Below are positions 11,101-24,900 of a DNA stretch of 64,000 nucleotides, piece by piece; the stretch's first letter is position 1, and each line of letters opens with the position of its first letter. The DNA is taken from the NCBI GenBank assembly GCA_025526995.1, contig JAHLKG010000018.1, positions 124,001 through 188,000 of the forward strand, in the 5' to 3' direction. The position numbers were made by a program, and so were the translations under genes. This DNA comes from Powellomyces hirtus. Taxonomy: Eukaryota > Chytridiomycota > Chytridiomycetes > Spizellomycetales > Powellomycetaceae. Below the pieces are notes generated by a model that saw only the letters and a list, made by a program, of their open reading frames with translations, did not search any database and had not been told where the DNA came from.

Positions 11101-14100
11101 CTTATTAATCACAGGTGTAGGAGACGAATGGTGATGAGCCGCTTTCGACGGTTCGGGTGGTCGGTCCGGATCAAAGTCCATCATGGGATCAATGCCAACT
11201 CTCCGTTCCGCGACGGACGCGACAAGCTGAGACATGACGCGGGTGGCGGTGTTGGAGAGACAGTATTTGATGGCGAGGCGGCGTTGTTGGAGCGAGATCA
11301 TTTGGAAGAGGATGTTGCGCACGTCTTTTTTCCAGAGGAGGTTGACGTTGTGGACGATAAAGTGGTGTTTGAAAAGTGCGGAGGGGGGCAGTTTGGCTTC
11401 GGCGCGGCCGGTGCCGGTTAGGTCTAAGTGGGCTGTAAAACAGCGACAATGCATGACATTATCATCAATATGCCCATCATCAGACCAAAATTCGGTTCAC
11501 GCAACATACCAGCGGAATCCATCTTCTTTTGACACCCCCGGATATACTTGTCAATCACCACCTTCTTCTCATGCAGCACCGCCATCTTCTCCACAATAAT
11601 TTGCGATTGCTGCACAGTTTCCAAAGATCAAAAAAAAAACCATTAGCAAACGAAGCTAGACTACGACGATGCAGCCAGCACGGGAGCCCATTTTCTTCCG
11701 TATTCCTTACCTGTCTCAACGAATCATCAAAAAACACCGCCATCCGATACTCCAGTCCCTTCTGCACGTCCAAATAATGCCGTATGGATGACTCGATCTC
11801 GCGCATGCGGGATTTGAAAAGCGTTTTTTGGACACTATATATATCTACCAAACAAGCACACAGAGCCAGAAGAAAAGTTAGTAATCCAAATCCTCCACCA
11901 TCCCTTTGGCCTTGTTTCTCGATTTTTGTGCTTACCTCGCCTGGCACGGATATTGTCATGCGCAAGGGACGTGTTGACTTCATTCCGCTTAAAGTAAATG
12001 ATGCGCGGCGCCCACGCAAAGGGTACCATATTGATATTGCATTCCGCGCCCTCTTCCGTGCTACGCGAATAATCCGACGCGAAATACCAATCATGGTCTT
12101 CTAGGTCATCGGCTGTTGGGTGCCCGTGTCCAGGGCCAGCCCCATCCTGGTCTTTCGCTGCCGCTGCTGCTGCATTCCCCTCATTTTCGCGTTTCGCTTC
12201 ATCGATATTCCCATACGCAATCGCTCTTGCTTCCACCTCCTTCAACTCAATCTCGCTGGTGCTCAGGAGCCACTTTGTCGCCGACTTGCGTTTCAGCAAC
12301 TCTTCTTTGGGTCGTCGTTGTCGAATAACTCTCTGAACGAGCGTCATATCCATATTCATCTGTTCCGCGCGAATTCTCATCCCCACGCCCCAATTACGCT
12401 CCCTTGGTTCCGCTACAAAGCCCGCGAGAAGGGGGTAGATGCATGTAATCAGGCGGATGCTGGAAATGACGCGGCCGAGTTTTTGTTTGGACGGCCCGGG
12501 GCCCGCTTCTTGGAAGAGTTTGCCGCGGCGGATGGGTAAGCTGGTGAGCGGGGATTGGTAGACTTGGGTGAAAGTGAAGAAGCGAGAGAGGGTTTCCATA
12601 GTTAGGCTGAGGGAGTTGAGTGGTTCGGGGAGCGACGCGTAGAAGGGCCGGGGTGATTCGATATTGATGGTGACGTGAATGCTGTGGGTGCGGAAGCCGC
12701 GGAAAGAATCCCACTGTCAAGTGAAAGATAGACGCATACCAGTCAGTCAGCGACTATGTTCATCAACAAATGCCTAGAGTTTAGTCTTACCCGCTTTAGT
12801 TCATCCACACTGCAGAACTCGGGCGCCCTAAGACATAGTTCCGCATGGTTCTTCCTGTTCCCCAGAGTGCTGCCCTCCTTCTCCAAAGCCATAGCCACCG
12901 ACTTGCGCTCACTCCTCTGCGTGAAAAAATCGAATCCTAACGAGATCTTAACCCCGCCTTTGAAGCACGTGATGGTATCCTCGGCATTGCTTGCATGCTG
13001 CTGCGGTTTCATGGAGGGAAGGGACAGGGCAAGTTCGCCAGCCTCGATCGTCACGTCTTCACCCGGGACCGAGCTTCCATTGACATCGATTCGCACGCCA
13101 TCTTTAAGCGAGATGGTCATTCCCTCTGTTCCCCAATGCTTACGCCCATCAAAGTACGGTGAAGAGGAACCAAGAATGCGGAACTTGACATCGCCGCCAC
13201 CTGTAATGTGGATGGCATTGTGGCCATGCATGATCAGCCGCAATTTATCCCACCATCCAATAGGCACGCTGGGGTCGACGTTGGGTCGGGTAAACGTATC
13301 AAATACGCCCATCATATCGGCAATGCCCGGTTCCGTTGACGCGCCCCAGCAGACCTGCGTGGTGGTATCGCTGGTGATGGTGGTGTTGAAGGACGTGTAC
13401 AGTTTGGTGGGGTTGACGGCGCGGCTGACCACAATGTGGTCGCGGTCGGGGAGGTCGAGGGGCATGAGGACGGTCCGCTGGGATTCGGGCTGAAGGGCCT
13501 GTTCCGCCAAGATGATGAGGCCTTCGGTGGTCCATTTGGAGGGTATGTAGACCAGAGGGTACGCGTAATCTCGAATCTGCATTGAGAGTTGGGCCAGGGA
13601 AACGTTGATGTTTCGCGGAATGAGTTCGGCGTATAGGGCGTCCGGTGGTGTGGTTGGATCCATGACATTCAGCGACTCCTCGACCGTTTCCGCCGGCAAA
13701 ACGGGGCGGGTGAGGACCACTGTGAGATTGGCAAACCTTGCGTTCAAAAGTGCGGGAAACCCTGAGGGTGCGTGCGCCTTTGTTTTCCGCATACGGTCAA
13801 TCCACGCCCTCGAATCAAACTCCTGCAGCATCCACCACGCATTCTCGACTTCCGGTGACTGTCGCGCTCCCATAACGATACTTCCAAATCTCTTTTCCTC
13901 AATAGCGCGCAAGGCCGCCGCCTTGTTCTGGAACGCCTTGTCGCGGGCCAGACGGCCTTCCTGCTCTTCCATGCCCAAGTGGTAGTTGCGGGACAAGATG
14001 GATTCGAATGGGTCGTCTTCCAGCTGCATTGTGAAATTGTCAATGGCGACGCGGACAGTGGGGATCGCGCCTGGGTTGATGCGGGTGCGCCCGCGGGAAG

Positions 14101-17100
14101 AGGTGGAAGATGATGCGCGGGTTCCGAGTTCGATGCGGCAGAGTTCTTTGATGGCTTTTTGCATGTTGATGGCGTTTTCGATCACGTTAGACACTTTGAA
14201 CGCGTGCGGGACAAACACTCTGATGTCCGCGATGCCGAGAGATACGATTTTGTGAGGCTTCACGTCGCCATCGATTCCGTTACGGATATCCACTGTCGCA
14301 TCCTCCAACTCGACTAGCGTAGCGTATTCGCTATTGTCAACGGTGTTATCGTCGTTGCTGCTGACTTCCACTGTGATGGTGTCGGTAGCGACCTGCGCGC
14401 CGCGACTAGCATCCAGACGGAAATCCAGTCCGTCGAGCGATATCCGCAACGGCACCTCTTCCGGTAACACGAGATACACTATCAAGCGATCAACCGTGAC
14501 CTGCGCCAACACAGTAGCCGCATGTCCTTCATCCGAAACCACAGGCGCTGTCTCATGTTTTGGCTCCACCTTGAACAATTTGACGAGTTTGACGAAATAC
14601 AGGGTTGCTTTAAGAGCGACATAGAAGGCGCGGACACTGACATTGAAAACGACCTCGTCGGTGGTGATGGTAGGGATTGGGTGGTGGCTAGTGTTGGTCT
14701 CTTCTGCTGCGGCATCTTCATCTCCAGCCGTGTAAAGCTGCACGCGGCGGGACTGCAAACAAATGTCGATGTGTGGCGATGTAGTGAAAAACTGTTCTTT
14801 CATGGTCGCGTAGTCACCGACGGGCTCGAATGCTCCTAACGTTCGGAGCGAGATATCATTGACTTCCAAGCGGCTGGAACGTAACAGGCTCGAGGGGTCC
14901 TGGCCGCCGTTCGTCGTTGGATTCCCGAAATAGGCCGAGTTGGCCCACATGAGACTCTGGACTTCGAAGAAAAGTGCTTTCTTCAGATCCTCTCCTACAA
15001 GGAGAATCCCGACCAGACCGGTCGCCACCTGCAAGTAGCTTGTGAAGACAAACACCGGGTCATCATTGACAACCCACGGTTTGCCCGCCTTCCGCGGTCT
15101 TCGCCTCAACGAGCTAATCCTTGCCATGAGTTGGAAGTAATCAACATGCTGGCTCTTCGGAAGGCGCGAGAAGTCCACCGATGTCTGCCCAACATTGCAG
15201 TTGATATTGAGGTGTGCGACGAATGTATCTGTGGTCGGTGTTATCGGAGGAGCAATCTGAGCCGTCACGGAAAGGTACTCAACCGCAACGAGAACGTCGA
15301 ATCGGTCCGGGAGGCTTCGCGCAACATCTTCCACGGCGCCCCTCGCACCGCAGACCTGTAATGCCTGCATTGACAGGTTCGTCTCGCAGACAATCAAATA
15401 GTCGACCAAAGCCACTGGGGCCATGAGATCAGAATCGGACATGGTACGCGGCGTTGTCATTCCGGAGAATGCAACCTGCTCCATGGATGCAATCAAGAAT
15501 GCGCCGTCGTGTTCCGGTCCTTCCAGCTCATACCCAATTATTTGAACAATGAGAGTCGGATCCACGATCCTGACATCCACGGCGGGTTGATACATGCGCA
15601 ATATACAATCAGCGAGTGTGTGTTGACGCTTGATCTTTGCGAGACGTAAACTTCGTGGTAGAATCTCTTCCTTATGCGCTTTGTGTTCCACAATTTTGTC
15701 ATGTATGCGTTTCTCATCAACGAGATACGCAATCAGGTGATCGCTAATAATGAACCGTGGCATTTCTAAGTCCAGTTTCACGCGCACCTGCAAAGCACAT
15801 GGGCCAAGCCCTTTCGATTTTGACCCAAGTTGTTGCTTGGCGCTGGCCACAGGGACCGATACATCAAATGAGATGCCGGTAGCAGAAAACACCTGGTACG
15901 TACTGTGCTCGGAAAACGGCAAGTGACACAGATCAACAAAGATCCCTTTGACCATAAACTTGGGATCCAAAGAGCCCAGTTGACCAGTGGACGGCGGAGT
16001 TGTGTTCAGACGAAGCGACACTTCGTCAAACGTGATCAGAGCTGTGGGAGGAGGCCGGTTCGAGCGGTCTGTTTCAAACAGAGGGTTGTTTCGGCTAGTG
16101 TAATCGAGAGAAATGGAGGTTCTTGTGACAGTGACGTCCAGCGTGGGCCTGATGTGGCTGAGCTCCAGAAGCTTGTCCTGCAGCAATGCAAGCTGCAGTT
16201 CCAGGAATAGCAAAGCGTCTGCATCCGAAGTGTCAGAGTCTTTGCCCCTCGGCGACGAAGAACCTGTCGAACCCAGTGACGGTTTATCAGATGCCACAGT
16301 TCCCTTGTCCAGCGATCTCTCCACCGATCTGAACATCTTGCCAATTCGCATGATCTCGGAGCAAGCCATTGATAACCCATTGATCCGCACATCCAAGCCT
16401 GGGACTTCCACGCTTCCAAGAACAGTAGCATGAGCACAGAACGTGATCGTGCTTGGGCTATCCAGGACAAATAGTTGCGCTGGCGATTCTGAATCCACCG
16501 AGGGAGCCGTAATCTCACACGGCGAGATGGTGAGCTCGATCCGAACATTCGGTCGTTTGATTTTTCCCTTGCCCTTTTTTCCATGGGTCCCCAACGCAGG
16601 CGATGTTTCGGTTTCCAATTTCGAGTGCAGCGTGAGCGCAAGCGAGTCCTGCGCGTACCGCAACGCGATCCGCCCATCCGGCCCGTCAATAATCAGAACC
16701 TGCAGAGCATCCACACGAACATCCAAGAGGTGAAACAGAATCCTAATGCTTCCGTTTCGTAATATGCGCCCAAGCTTGTCCAGCAGCAAACGTATGACAA
16801 GACCTTTGGTGTGCATGGCGCGTTTCTGCTTAGATCCCCCAGATGCTGACCGGGTATGTTCCAGCACAACCACAGGGCCTGCTACTCGGAGACTAATCCA
16901 TGATCTCAGCTGGTCGCTCGGTCTATGGAACTCGAGCCATATTGAGTCGATATGGAAGCCCGCAAGACTGAACGCTGCTCGCTTTGGTGAGGAGTTGTTG
17001 CGCGTCGGGGATTCGAGGGGTCGATATTTGATGTCTGATACAGAGGTAGGTCGTAATCTACCAACAGCGAGTCCATAGCGAGTTGCGATGCCATTGAACA

Positions 17101-17176
17101 GATATTTGCATAGAAGCCAGGTACCGACGATGACAAACAGAGTGGAGGTCACCGTCAATGCAAAGCTGGCGGTCAT
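8119..17176 (-). CDS. FMP27: FMP27/Hobbit/BLTP2 bridge-like lipid-transfer protein
   Basis: Very long protein of the BLTP2 family, which forms hydrophobic grooves moving phospholipids at ER-plasma membrane contacts. I infer five exons: 12791-17176, 11936-12713, 11711-11844, 11510-11609 and 8119-11432. All introns are GT-AG and phases agree, giving about 2903 aa (yeast Fmp27 is of similar size). An N-terminal membrane segment (residues about 7-28) would anchor it in the ER. Long beta-rich repeats follow. The family signature written GFWDK is seen as IGWWDKLRL near residue 1310, followed by YFDGRKHWG. Downstream is the helical segment with MTLVQRVIRQRR, then the C-terminal domain (FKHHFIVHNVNLLWKKDVRN; TYDMVKEIIYYLFP). 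The last 250 residues are Ser/Thr/Gln-rich and end in a highly charged DKDKDKDRDKD run. Start: ATG at 17176, just before the membrane segment. Family firm; exon borders inferred. Confidence 0.9.
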
Positions 17177-19154
17177 GACGGGGTCGCGGACATTCAGCCA
17201 ACTAAGTCACCGACGACGTTGTAGGTGCTTTCTTCAAGAAACTGTAGAAGACAAAGGATACGGCAGCTACAAAAGATAGAGCAAGGTGCCGAGGGTTGAG
17301 AAGCGAGTTTAAGGATTTGACATCCCATTTCTCACAGGATTGAGCGAAAGGCTGCTGCTTGCTGACCACCGCCCAGTGTGGCTTGGTGCAATGATGAGAC
17401 ACGTCGCGCGTGCAACGCCCTCCCTTGTCTAAACTGACAGGGTTTGAGATTCAGGCTCCAAAGGAAAAAAACGGAAACACCAAATGATGCACACTGGTGG
17501 GCTACTGTAGTGACGCGGAGGAGAAAATGCTTTGAGATGACGGAATCTGAATAACGATTCTGGACACAGTTGCAGAAGTCACCGTTTTGCGATGATTGTG
17601 AACTGACGCGTCAGTGCAGCTTGCCGACGAGCTGAAATTTGAATTTGGCAGCGGCATTCAGCAGCTTCAGGATGCGATGACACTCTGGCAGAGGTCGATG
17701 GTTGACACTGACTACAGAGGTATAAGAGGCAGTACGGAGGCCGTTGCGAATCTGTCCCTTGACCAGGAGTTGCCTGGGCTTGATGGGTGTTCGCGGTCAA
17801 GTGAGTGCCCCTGCCTTCTGTCTCAGCCGAGTGGTATCTGTGAGCCACTTTTTAGGATTGGCGCTTCAATACAAGACATATTGTAACCATGAAAGTGCGG
17901 TGCGGACTTGTTTGACCAGGTGAGTGACCTAACACATGGGAGATATCACAGTGCTCGAAGGGCGTCTCTGTTCCGCGAGAGGGTGCACCTGCGGTTGTGA
18001 TAAGTTAGGTCAGATGGTCAAAGCGTAGAGTTAATTATAGAGGGTCCATGCCGATATCAATGAAAGGTTGTAAGAATGGTGGTGCGTTTCTTTTTCTTTC
18101 TAGACCCCGACGGCCGAAAAGGCTGCTCTGAACGCCTTTTCGAGCGAGGGTCGGGATGTCCTCCCGCTGAGTGAAGCTGTTGCAATGGACGACGCAGCAG
18201 CGGACATAGACCACCCGACCTGTCAAACGACTGGCAGCACTGGATGACGAATCCGTGCGAGGAAGAAGGTGGCGGAATGCATATCTGCATATCAGTTTGA
18301 CACGAGTAAACGCAGAAACGAAACTGGTCGCTCGGTAGGTGAACAGTTTGCACCGTGCGTACACCCTGGGCCGAAAGAGTTGTCCGCCACTCGGCGGGCC
18401 GCAGAATTTGAGCCACCCGGATTGAATATGCTGTGTCCTAGGCAAGGTACTTGCGTATGACGCCGGGAGTGCACTTGTCGGACCCGACTGGGGTGCCTGG
18501 CAGGTACTAGCAAGCCACTCTCGTTCTTGGTGGGTCTTCTGGAGGAGGCGTCAGGTTTCGTAGTGGGGTCGCAGCAGTTTGACCCACGAGGGTTGAGTAA
18601 GCTGCATCGTAGGGAGTGCACTTGTCCGATTAGGGTACCAGGCGGGTATACCCCGAGATGCTATAACCTCTTTATTGGTGGAGAGTACATGACACAGGGC
18701 GTCATTGATACGTGGGCTGATGAAGTGGAGTTGAATGTTTACGGCGAGCGTATATCCAATGGAACGCCCATTTACACACTTCCCGTGTACCAAAGATGTA
18801 AGGATACGTTGTACGTACCAAATTGATTGGCGCGCCTTGATCTGCGGAATCATTTGCAAAGTCTTGCTTCCGGGGGCGGACGCCATGTGAGTAATCGAAT
18901 TTCGTGCGTCGACACTGTGCGTCGCATGCGGGAAAGGTTTGGAAAGCGACGTTCTCACAAAATGATGGTAATAGTCGATTGGCCGATGTGGTATGGCAGC
19001 AGTTGTATGGTATTGTTAGCGGGAATATCCTAGCGATCTACGCTACGACTGTAATAAAATTACTTTATGATTCTATACTATGCTAGTGAATGCATGCCAA
19101 TGAGTATGGTTGTGATGAAACATAGAATGGGGTAAGTTGCTATGGCTCAACCAT
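17177..19154. other. Gene-poor 2-kb region with a degenerate internal repeat
   Basis: Only short, mutually overlapping open frames occur and none resembles a known family. The segment near 18390-18450 (CGCAGAATTTGAGCCACC, then ATTGAATATGCTG) is a weak copy of 18571-18625 (CGCAGCAGTTTGACCCAC, then GTTGAGTAAGCTGC). GGGAGTGCACTTGTC recurs at about 18464 and 18612. This looks like the relic of a duplicated or mobile sequence. The left 400 bp should hold the FMP27 promoter. Confidence 0.45.
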
Positions 19155-20381
19155 TTACAGGAAAGCCACAGCGCCGATGGCGAGGGCGAACATGGCAGCA
19201 ACGCCAGATTTGAGGCCGACGGCAGCGGACACCGGGGTGTCGGTGTCAGGGGAGCCGGTAGGCTTGACGACCTTGGTCTGAGAGGTGGAAGGGACGTTGG
19301 TGGGAGTGACGATGACTTCGATGGTGGAGGTGATTGGGCCATCGGTGGGGGCGGGGCCTCCAGTAGGGTAGCCGGGGGCGGCGGTGGTCTCGCTGCCTGG
19401 AATAGTGGTCTCGCCGCCGGCAACGGTGGAGGTGGCAGCAGCGGTGGAGGAGACGGGACCGGCAGGCTGACCCTTCAGGACGTCGTCGAGGAACTTGGCG
19501 AAACGGTAACCACCCTTGGCAATCTGCTTGCGGACCTCCATGTAGGTCTTCTGATAGTACTCGCCAGCGAGGTCGTTCTCAGTCGCAGTTCCGTTTCCGG
19601 CCAGGAGGTCCTTGTCCCAGACGATGCCGCAGTTGAGGTCGTTGGTGTCCTTGGCCCACTCGAAACCAGGCTTGTCGGTAGCGATCCACGAACTAGCCTC
19701 GGTGGCCCACACACCTCCGGGCTGAACGGCGTCGAGGATCCACTTTTTGTAAGCGTCGAGGGATCCACCAAAGTTCTCGTTCATGTCCTTCTGGGGGATG
19801 TACACATCCCAGATGACGTGCAGCTGGAAGTATGAGACCCGGCCGTTGTATATGTATTGAGTAGCGTTCTCCCAGGTGGCAAAGAACTTGTTTCCACCAA
19901 TCAGCTTGGCGCAGGTGTGGAGGGGCTGGGTGACATCACCAACAAAGTGGGAGAGGAACTTGAGGGCCTCGGATTTCTGCTCCCAGTCTTGCTTGGGGTC
20001 AACAAGGCGGACAGTGTAGTTTCCAATACCGTCGACAATGTTCATTCCACCGTGGGAGTCACGGGGGAAGACGATTTCGCACTCCACGGGGTGGGTCGCG
20101 TTGGCATCGAGCGGGGTGACGTCCTCGGCATCAATGTAGTGGAGAACGGAAGCCCATGCGTACTTTTCGCGGGTGGCTCCACCCTTGATCTCGTCGGCCC
20201 AGGTAGAGGAACGGTTGAAGTTCCAGCCAGCAGGGAGGAGGTAGTCGACGACGGCCTTGGTCTCGGGGGAGATGAGGTTGTCGGCGATGTGGCCAACGGC
20301 GGAGTGACCTTCAATGCCCCATGCGGCGGCGGAGCTGGCCAGGACGGCGATTGAGGAGAGGATGGAGAGCTTGGCGTGCAT
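19155..20381 (-). CDS. S1/P1-type zinc-dependent nuclease, secreted and probably GPI-anchored
   Basis: 408-aa protein. S1/P1 nucleases are tri-zinc enzymes that cut single-stranded DNA and RNA and remove 3' phosphates. The signal peptide (1-20) ends at AAA, and the mature protein begins W-G, as in P1 nuclease where Trp1 itself binds zinc. All expected ligands are visible: W21, H26, D63, H81, H145, D149, H155 (in HFVGDVTQPLH), H188 and D192 (LHVIWD). Counting from the mature end, most match the P1 spacing. After the catalytic domain (to about residue 320) comes a Ser/Thr/Pro-rich stretch and a hydrophobic C-terminus (SGVAAMFALAIGAVAFL), the pattern of a GPI-anchored cell-surface protein. The start was set at the ATG at 20381, since it begins the signal peptide; an in-frame upstream ATG adds 53 unlikely residues. 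Single exon. Confidence 0.93.
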   Translation of the reverse strand: MHAKLSILSSIAVLASSAAAWGIEGHSAVGHIADNLISPETKAVVDYLLPAGWNFNRSSTWADEIKGGATREKYAWASVLHYIDAEDVTPLDANATHPVECEIVFPRDSHGGMNIVDGIGNYTVRLVDPKQDWEQKSEALKFLSHFVGDVTQPLHTCAKLIGGNKFFATWENATQYIYNGRVSYFQLHVIWDVYIPQKDMNENFGGSLDAYKKWILDAVQPGGVWATEASSWIATDKPGFEWAKDTNDLNCGIVWDKDLLAGNGTATENDLAGEYYQKTYMEVRKQIAKGGYRFAKFLDDVLKGQPAGPVSSTAAATSTVAGGETTIPGSETTAAPGYPTGGPAPTDGPITSTIEVIVTPTNVPSTSQTKVVKPTGSPDTDTPVSAAVGLKSGVAAMFALAIGAVAFL

Positions 20382-20450
20382 TTTTGGTGGATTGTGGATA
20401 GGGGGATGGACGGGGTGGAGGCAAGCGAGGGCGAGTGCCTTTGGTCCTAG

Positions 20451-20460
20451 CCTTTTATAT
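20451..20460 (-). promoter_or_regulatory. TATA box of the S1/P1 nuclease gene
   Basis: The minus strand reads ATATAAAAGG about 70-80 bp upstream of the ATG at 20381. Good match to a TATA box, and it supports the shorter start for the nuclease. Confidence 0.55.
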
Positions 20461-21978
20461 GATCGTTTCTCGTACGCGTGAAGGCACCCTTTTTTGTTTT
20501 CGGGTGAGCCAGCGGAGTGGGCGGATGGTGTGGGGATCATGCGCCCAATTCTGGGTACATTACCGGTAAATGGAGCAGGCGGCCAACTTGGGTACCGTTG
20601 ACGTACAGGCCTGTGATTCCGAAATCAACGTCTAATTCAGACAGCTTTGTTGTGCACGTTGCTGCCGAGAGCAATCGGTGCGGAGTGTGCAGAAAATGTG
20701 CTGAAGTGTGACGAGCTGGTTTCGGAACTTTCGGCGCACAGGCGCGTGGGGCAGCGCGTTTTTTTGGCGTTTAGAAGACCGAAAAAAAAAGGCATTGCAG
20801 CAACAGACCAGGAGCAAGCCTCGTTTGCCCAATCACAAAGGTTGGAGTTTCGAGTTCATGGCTTTTATCGCTCGAATATTAATAGAACCCCGTTGCACCA
20901 GGACGCAGCTGACTGACTGCCCACGAATCGGCGTTCATTCATCAATCGCTAATCTCACAGACTCGCACAACATGGTGCTAATTGATTGCAACGGCGACCA
21001 CAGCGCATGAAATGGCAATCAGCCTCAATTATGCCCTCCATTTCAAGGCTGCTAGTGAACGTTGACAACAAATGATGCGAAGGCGATGATCGAGCTGTCT
21101 CGGCTGTCCAAAGCAAACTTTCTTTGAAGGAGTGCGTTATGATGATGCTTGTATTTTGAACTCATTGCGAAGTCGAAACTTGGAACTGCGGCAAAGGTGC
21201 TCCCGACAATCGTCGATGAAAAATCGAAGAAATACAGACCTCCATTCAGCTCTTTTCACACACGGCGGAAGTGCGTCCAACAGGCGCTTCACTCACCATC
21301 CCGAAACTCATTCTTAACAAAGGCTGGGGGACTAGCCGACCCTCGTGTAAGGCCTATAGAGAGGATTGGGGTATAAGACCCGTAAGACCGCTCTTGACGC
21401 TTGATGTTATGGCCTCTCTCGCAGGCGCGAGAGATGAAAAAATGATATCTTAAACCGAGGTCTTGACTCTCTGCAACGGATACCGCTTCCACAAAATGGA
21501 GCGGCCAGCTCAAGCGGACTCGGCTACTATAGCGGATGATGTCGTGTCTCTCGTGGATTACCGGAGATATGGAAAAAAATAATCACATCTCAGGAGTCTC
21601 CACAACTTTTTCCCTGCCCGTTGGTTCTTTGGCGATTTTGCTGCGCCGGTTGCCTCAACGGCGAAGTTGCCTGCGGTCCTCCAGCTTGAGCTCAGATTAT
21701 ACGCTGGCGACTGCTGGAAACCAGACTGAGGTCTAACATATGTTTGAGTGTTCGATGGCTAGTAACCGATCAATTGTCGTTCTAGTCCCAGCTCTTTCCA
21801 TGTTAGAAGAAGTCAATGTGTGAAGTTCGATCTACGTTGACTGCGCATTGCGCAGTTGTTCATTATCAACTGTTGCCTGGCTACATACCACTTGAAGCAA
21901 TCCTTACGAGCTTGCGAAACGTGCATCCTATGTAGATCGTCATTGCAAAAATCACACAACGAGTTGCCAACTGCTGCA
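20461..21978. other. Gene-free intergenic region (S1 nuclease / RSE1)
   Basis: Divergent spacer of about 1.5 kb. Only short open frames without recognisable features occur on both strands. The right end must hold the RSE1 promoter. No repeat or RNA gene seen. Confidence 0.45.
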
Positions 21979-24900
21979 ATGTTCTTATACAACCTCACCC
22001 TGCAGCAGTCGACGGCGATAAATCAAGCCGCTATTGGAAACTTTGCAGGAACGAAACAGCAAGAAATCCTAGTCGCGCGGAACAATGTCCTTGAGTTGCT
22101 GAGACCTGATCCTTCGACCGGCAAAGTACATACCCTGCTTTCGCACCAGGTGTTTGGAATCATCCGATCAATCGTTCCTTTCCGGTTAACAGGAGCGTCG
22201 AAAGGTACGGAAAGACTGTATGGTTCAACGATGAGACCATTCGGCTGACATTCACTCATTCTTGCAGACTATATTGTGGTGGGTTCCGACTCGGGAAAGA
22301 TAGTAATCCTCGAATACAATCCGGAGAAAAATGTGTTTGATCGCGTACATGAAGAAACGTTTGGAAAAAGTGGATGTCGGAGGATCGTGCCCGGCCAATA
22401 CCTTGCAGCGGATCCGAAAGGGCGTGCGGTGATGATAGGTTAGTGAAGCGCAAGTCCAGTCGCATGCAGTCAACATCGCCTAAAAGTAATATTTTGCTTT
22501 ACAGGGGCCGTCGAAAAACAGAAACTTGTATATATCCTCAACAGGGACTCTGCCACCAAACTCACGATCTCGTCACCTCTGGAAGCCCACAAATCACACA
22601 CCCTTGTTCACGACATTGTAGGAGCCGACGTCGGTTTCGAAAACCCGGTGTTTGCTTGCATCGAAGTTGACTACTCGGACGCCGACCAGGATCCAACCGG
22701 AGAGGCATTCCAGAACGCTGAGAAGGTGCTGACATACTACGAACTGGATCTGGGTCTCAACCACGTTGTCCGGAAATGGAGCGATACCATCGACACTCGT
22801 GCCAACAAACTCATCGCCGTTCCCGGTGGAACAGACGGTCCTAGCGGTGTTCTGGTGTGCTCCGAAGACTACATAACCTGGAAACATCAGGATCACCCCG
22901 CAGTGCGGATACCAATTCCACGGCGCCCGGACCCTCTGCAACCATCACCCACCGGAAATGGCGACGATGTAGATACAGGGAGGGGCATTATCATTGTTTC
23001 TAGCGTGATGCACAAGTTGAAGAAGGGCTTCTTCATTTTGGTCCAATCAGAAGACGGAGATGTGTTCAAAATCACGATGGAGTACACAGCTGGAGCTGAC
23101 GGCACGATAGGCGGAGTTCAAAACATGCGCATCAAGTACTTCGACACAATACCAGTAGCTGTCAGCATGTGCCTGCTGAAGACCGGTTTCCTGTTTGTCG
23201 CGAGCGAGTTTGGTAACCATTACTTGTACCAAATCGAAAACCTTGGAGATGACGATGAGGACCAGATGGAGTACCAGAGCGCAGAACTGCCGCAAGGAGA
23301 GGACGCGGAGGATGTCCTGGTGTACTTCAACCCGCGGGGTTTGCGAAATTTGGCTCCCGTGGATGAACTCGAGTCGGTGGCGCCTCTGATTGACGCAAAG
23401 ATCCTGAACTTGGCGGAGGACGATAGTCCCCAGATCTATGCGCTGTGTGGACGTGGCTCGAGATCGACTTTCCGAATGCTGAGACATGGTTTGGAAGTTT
23501 CTGAGATGGCCGTCTCTGAACTTCCGGGAAATCCGAATGCAGTTTGGACCGTGAAGGCAGACAAGAAGCAGGAGTACGACAACTTTATCATTGTGTCGTT
23601 TGTGGATGCGACTCTGGTTTTGTCTATCGGCGAGACTGTAGAAGAAGTCACAGATACTGGTTTCTTGAACAGTACTCCTACTTTGGCAGTGGCTCAGCTC
23701 GGTGACGATGCGCTTGTGCAGGTTTACCCACGCGGAATTCGCCACATTCGGTCAGATCGTCGTGTGAGCGAATGGAAAACTCCTGGTAACAAGACTATCG
23801 TGAGGGCTGCTTGCAACCAGCGGCAAGTAGTTATCGCGTTGTCTGGCGGAGAATTGGTGTACTTTGAGCTAGACCCTAGCGGTCAGCTAAACGAGTACCA
23901 GGACAGGAAGGAGTTTGCGGCCCCGATTACAGCTTTGAGCATCGGACCCATCCCTGAAGGACGTCAAAGATCAAGTTTCCTGGCGGTGGGATGCGAGGAT
24001 AACACCGTACGAGTTGTCTCGCTCGACCCCGACACATGCCTGCAATCACTCGGCATGCAAGCGGTCTCTTATACGCCCGTTTCCCTCACTATTGCGCAAA
24101 TGATGGACACCGGAACATCCGTCGGAACGTTGTATCTGATGATTGGTTTGCAGTCTGGTCTTCTGGTTCGAACTACGCTGGACAGTATCACAGGAACCCT
24201 GAGTGACACCAGACTTCGGCTACTGGGTTCCCGTCCCGTCAAGCTCTTCAACATCACTATTCAAGGCGCACCAGCAGTTCTTGCGCTTTCCAGCCGGCCA
24301 TGGCTTTCATTTACGTACCAGTCACGATCAAAACTCATTCCACTGTCGTGCACCATGCTCGAGTATGGATCCAGCTTCTGCTCAGAACAATGTCCGGAAG
24401 GAATTGTCGCCATTGAATCAAACAATTTGCACATTTTAACGGTGGAGAAACTGAGCAATGTGTTCAACCACAGCGTCATTCCCCTCAAGTATACCCCACG
24501 TCGCTTTGTTCTGCACCCTCAGAGCAACCATTTCGCCATCATTGAGTCTGAGCACAACACGTGGTGTCCGTCAGACAAGGCTCGAAAGCTGGAAGAGAAG
24601 GCCAAGCAGATGGACGACGGCGATGGTTTGTTACTCGAGGAATTGCCACCAGATCAGTTTGGACTGCCGAGGGCGGAGTCTGGAAAGTGGGCGTCTTGCA
24701 TACGAATCATTAACCCAAGAGATAGTGAGACCACGCAGCTGATTGAGCTCGACGACAACGAAGCTGCGTTCAGCATATCTACTTGCGTCTTCAATGGCCA
24801 AAGCGGGGAGACATTCCTGATTGTCGGCACTGCCTCCAACGTGACAATGTCGCCACGCACATGTACTGGTGGATCCCTGCACACATACAAGTTCATCGAG

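Noticed and set aside
20382..20540. Longer N-terminus for the S1/P1 nuclease from an upstream ATG
   Set aside because: It would bury the signal peptide behind 53 basic, Pro-rich residues, and it lies across the TATA box.
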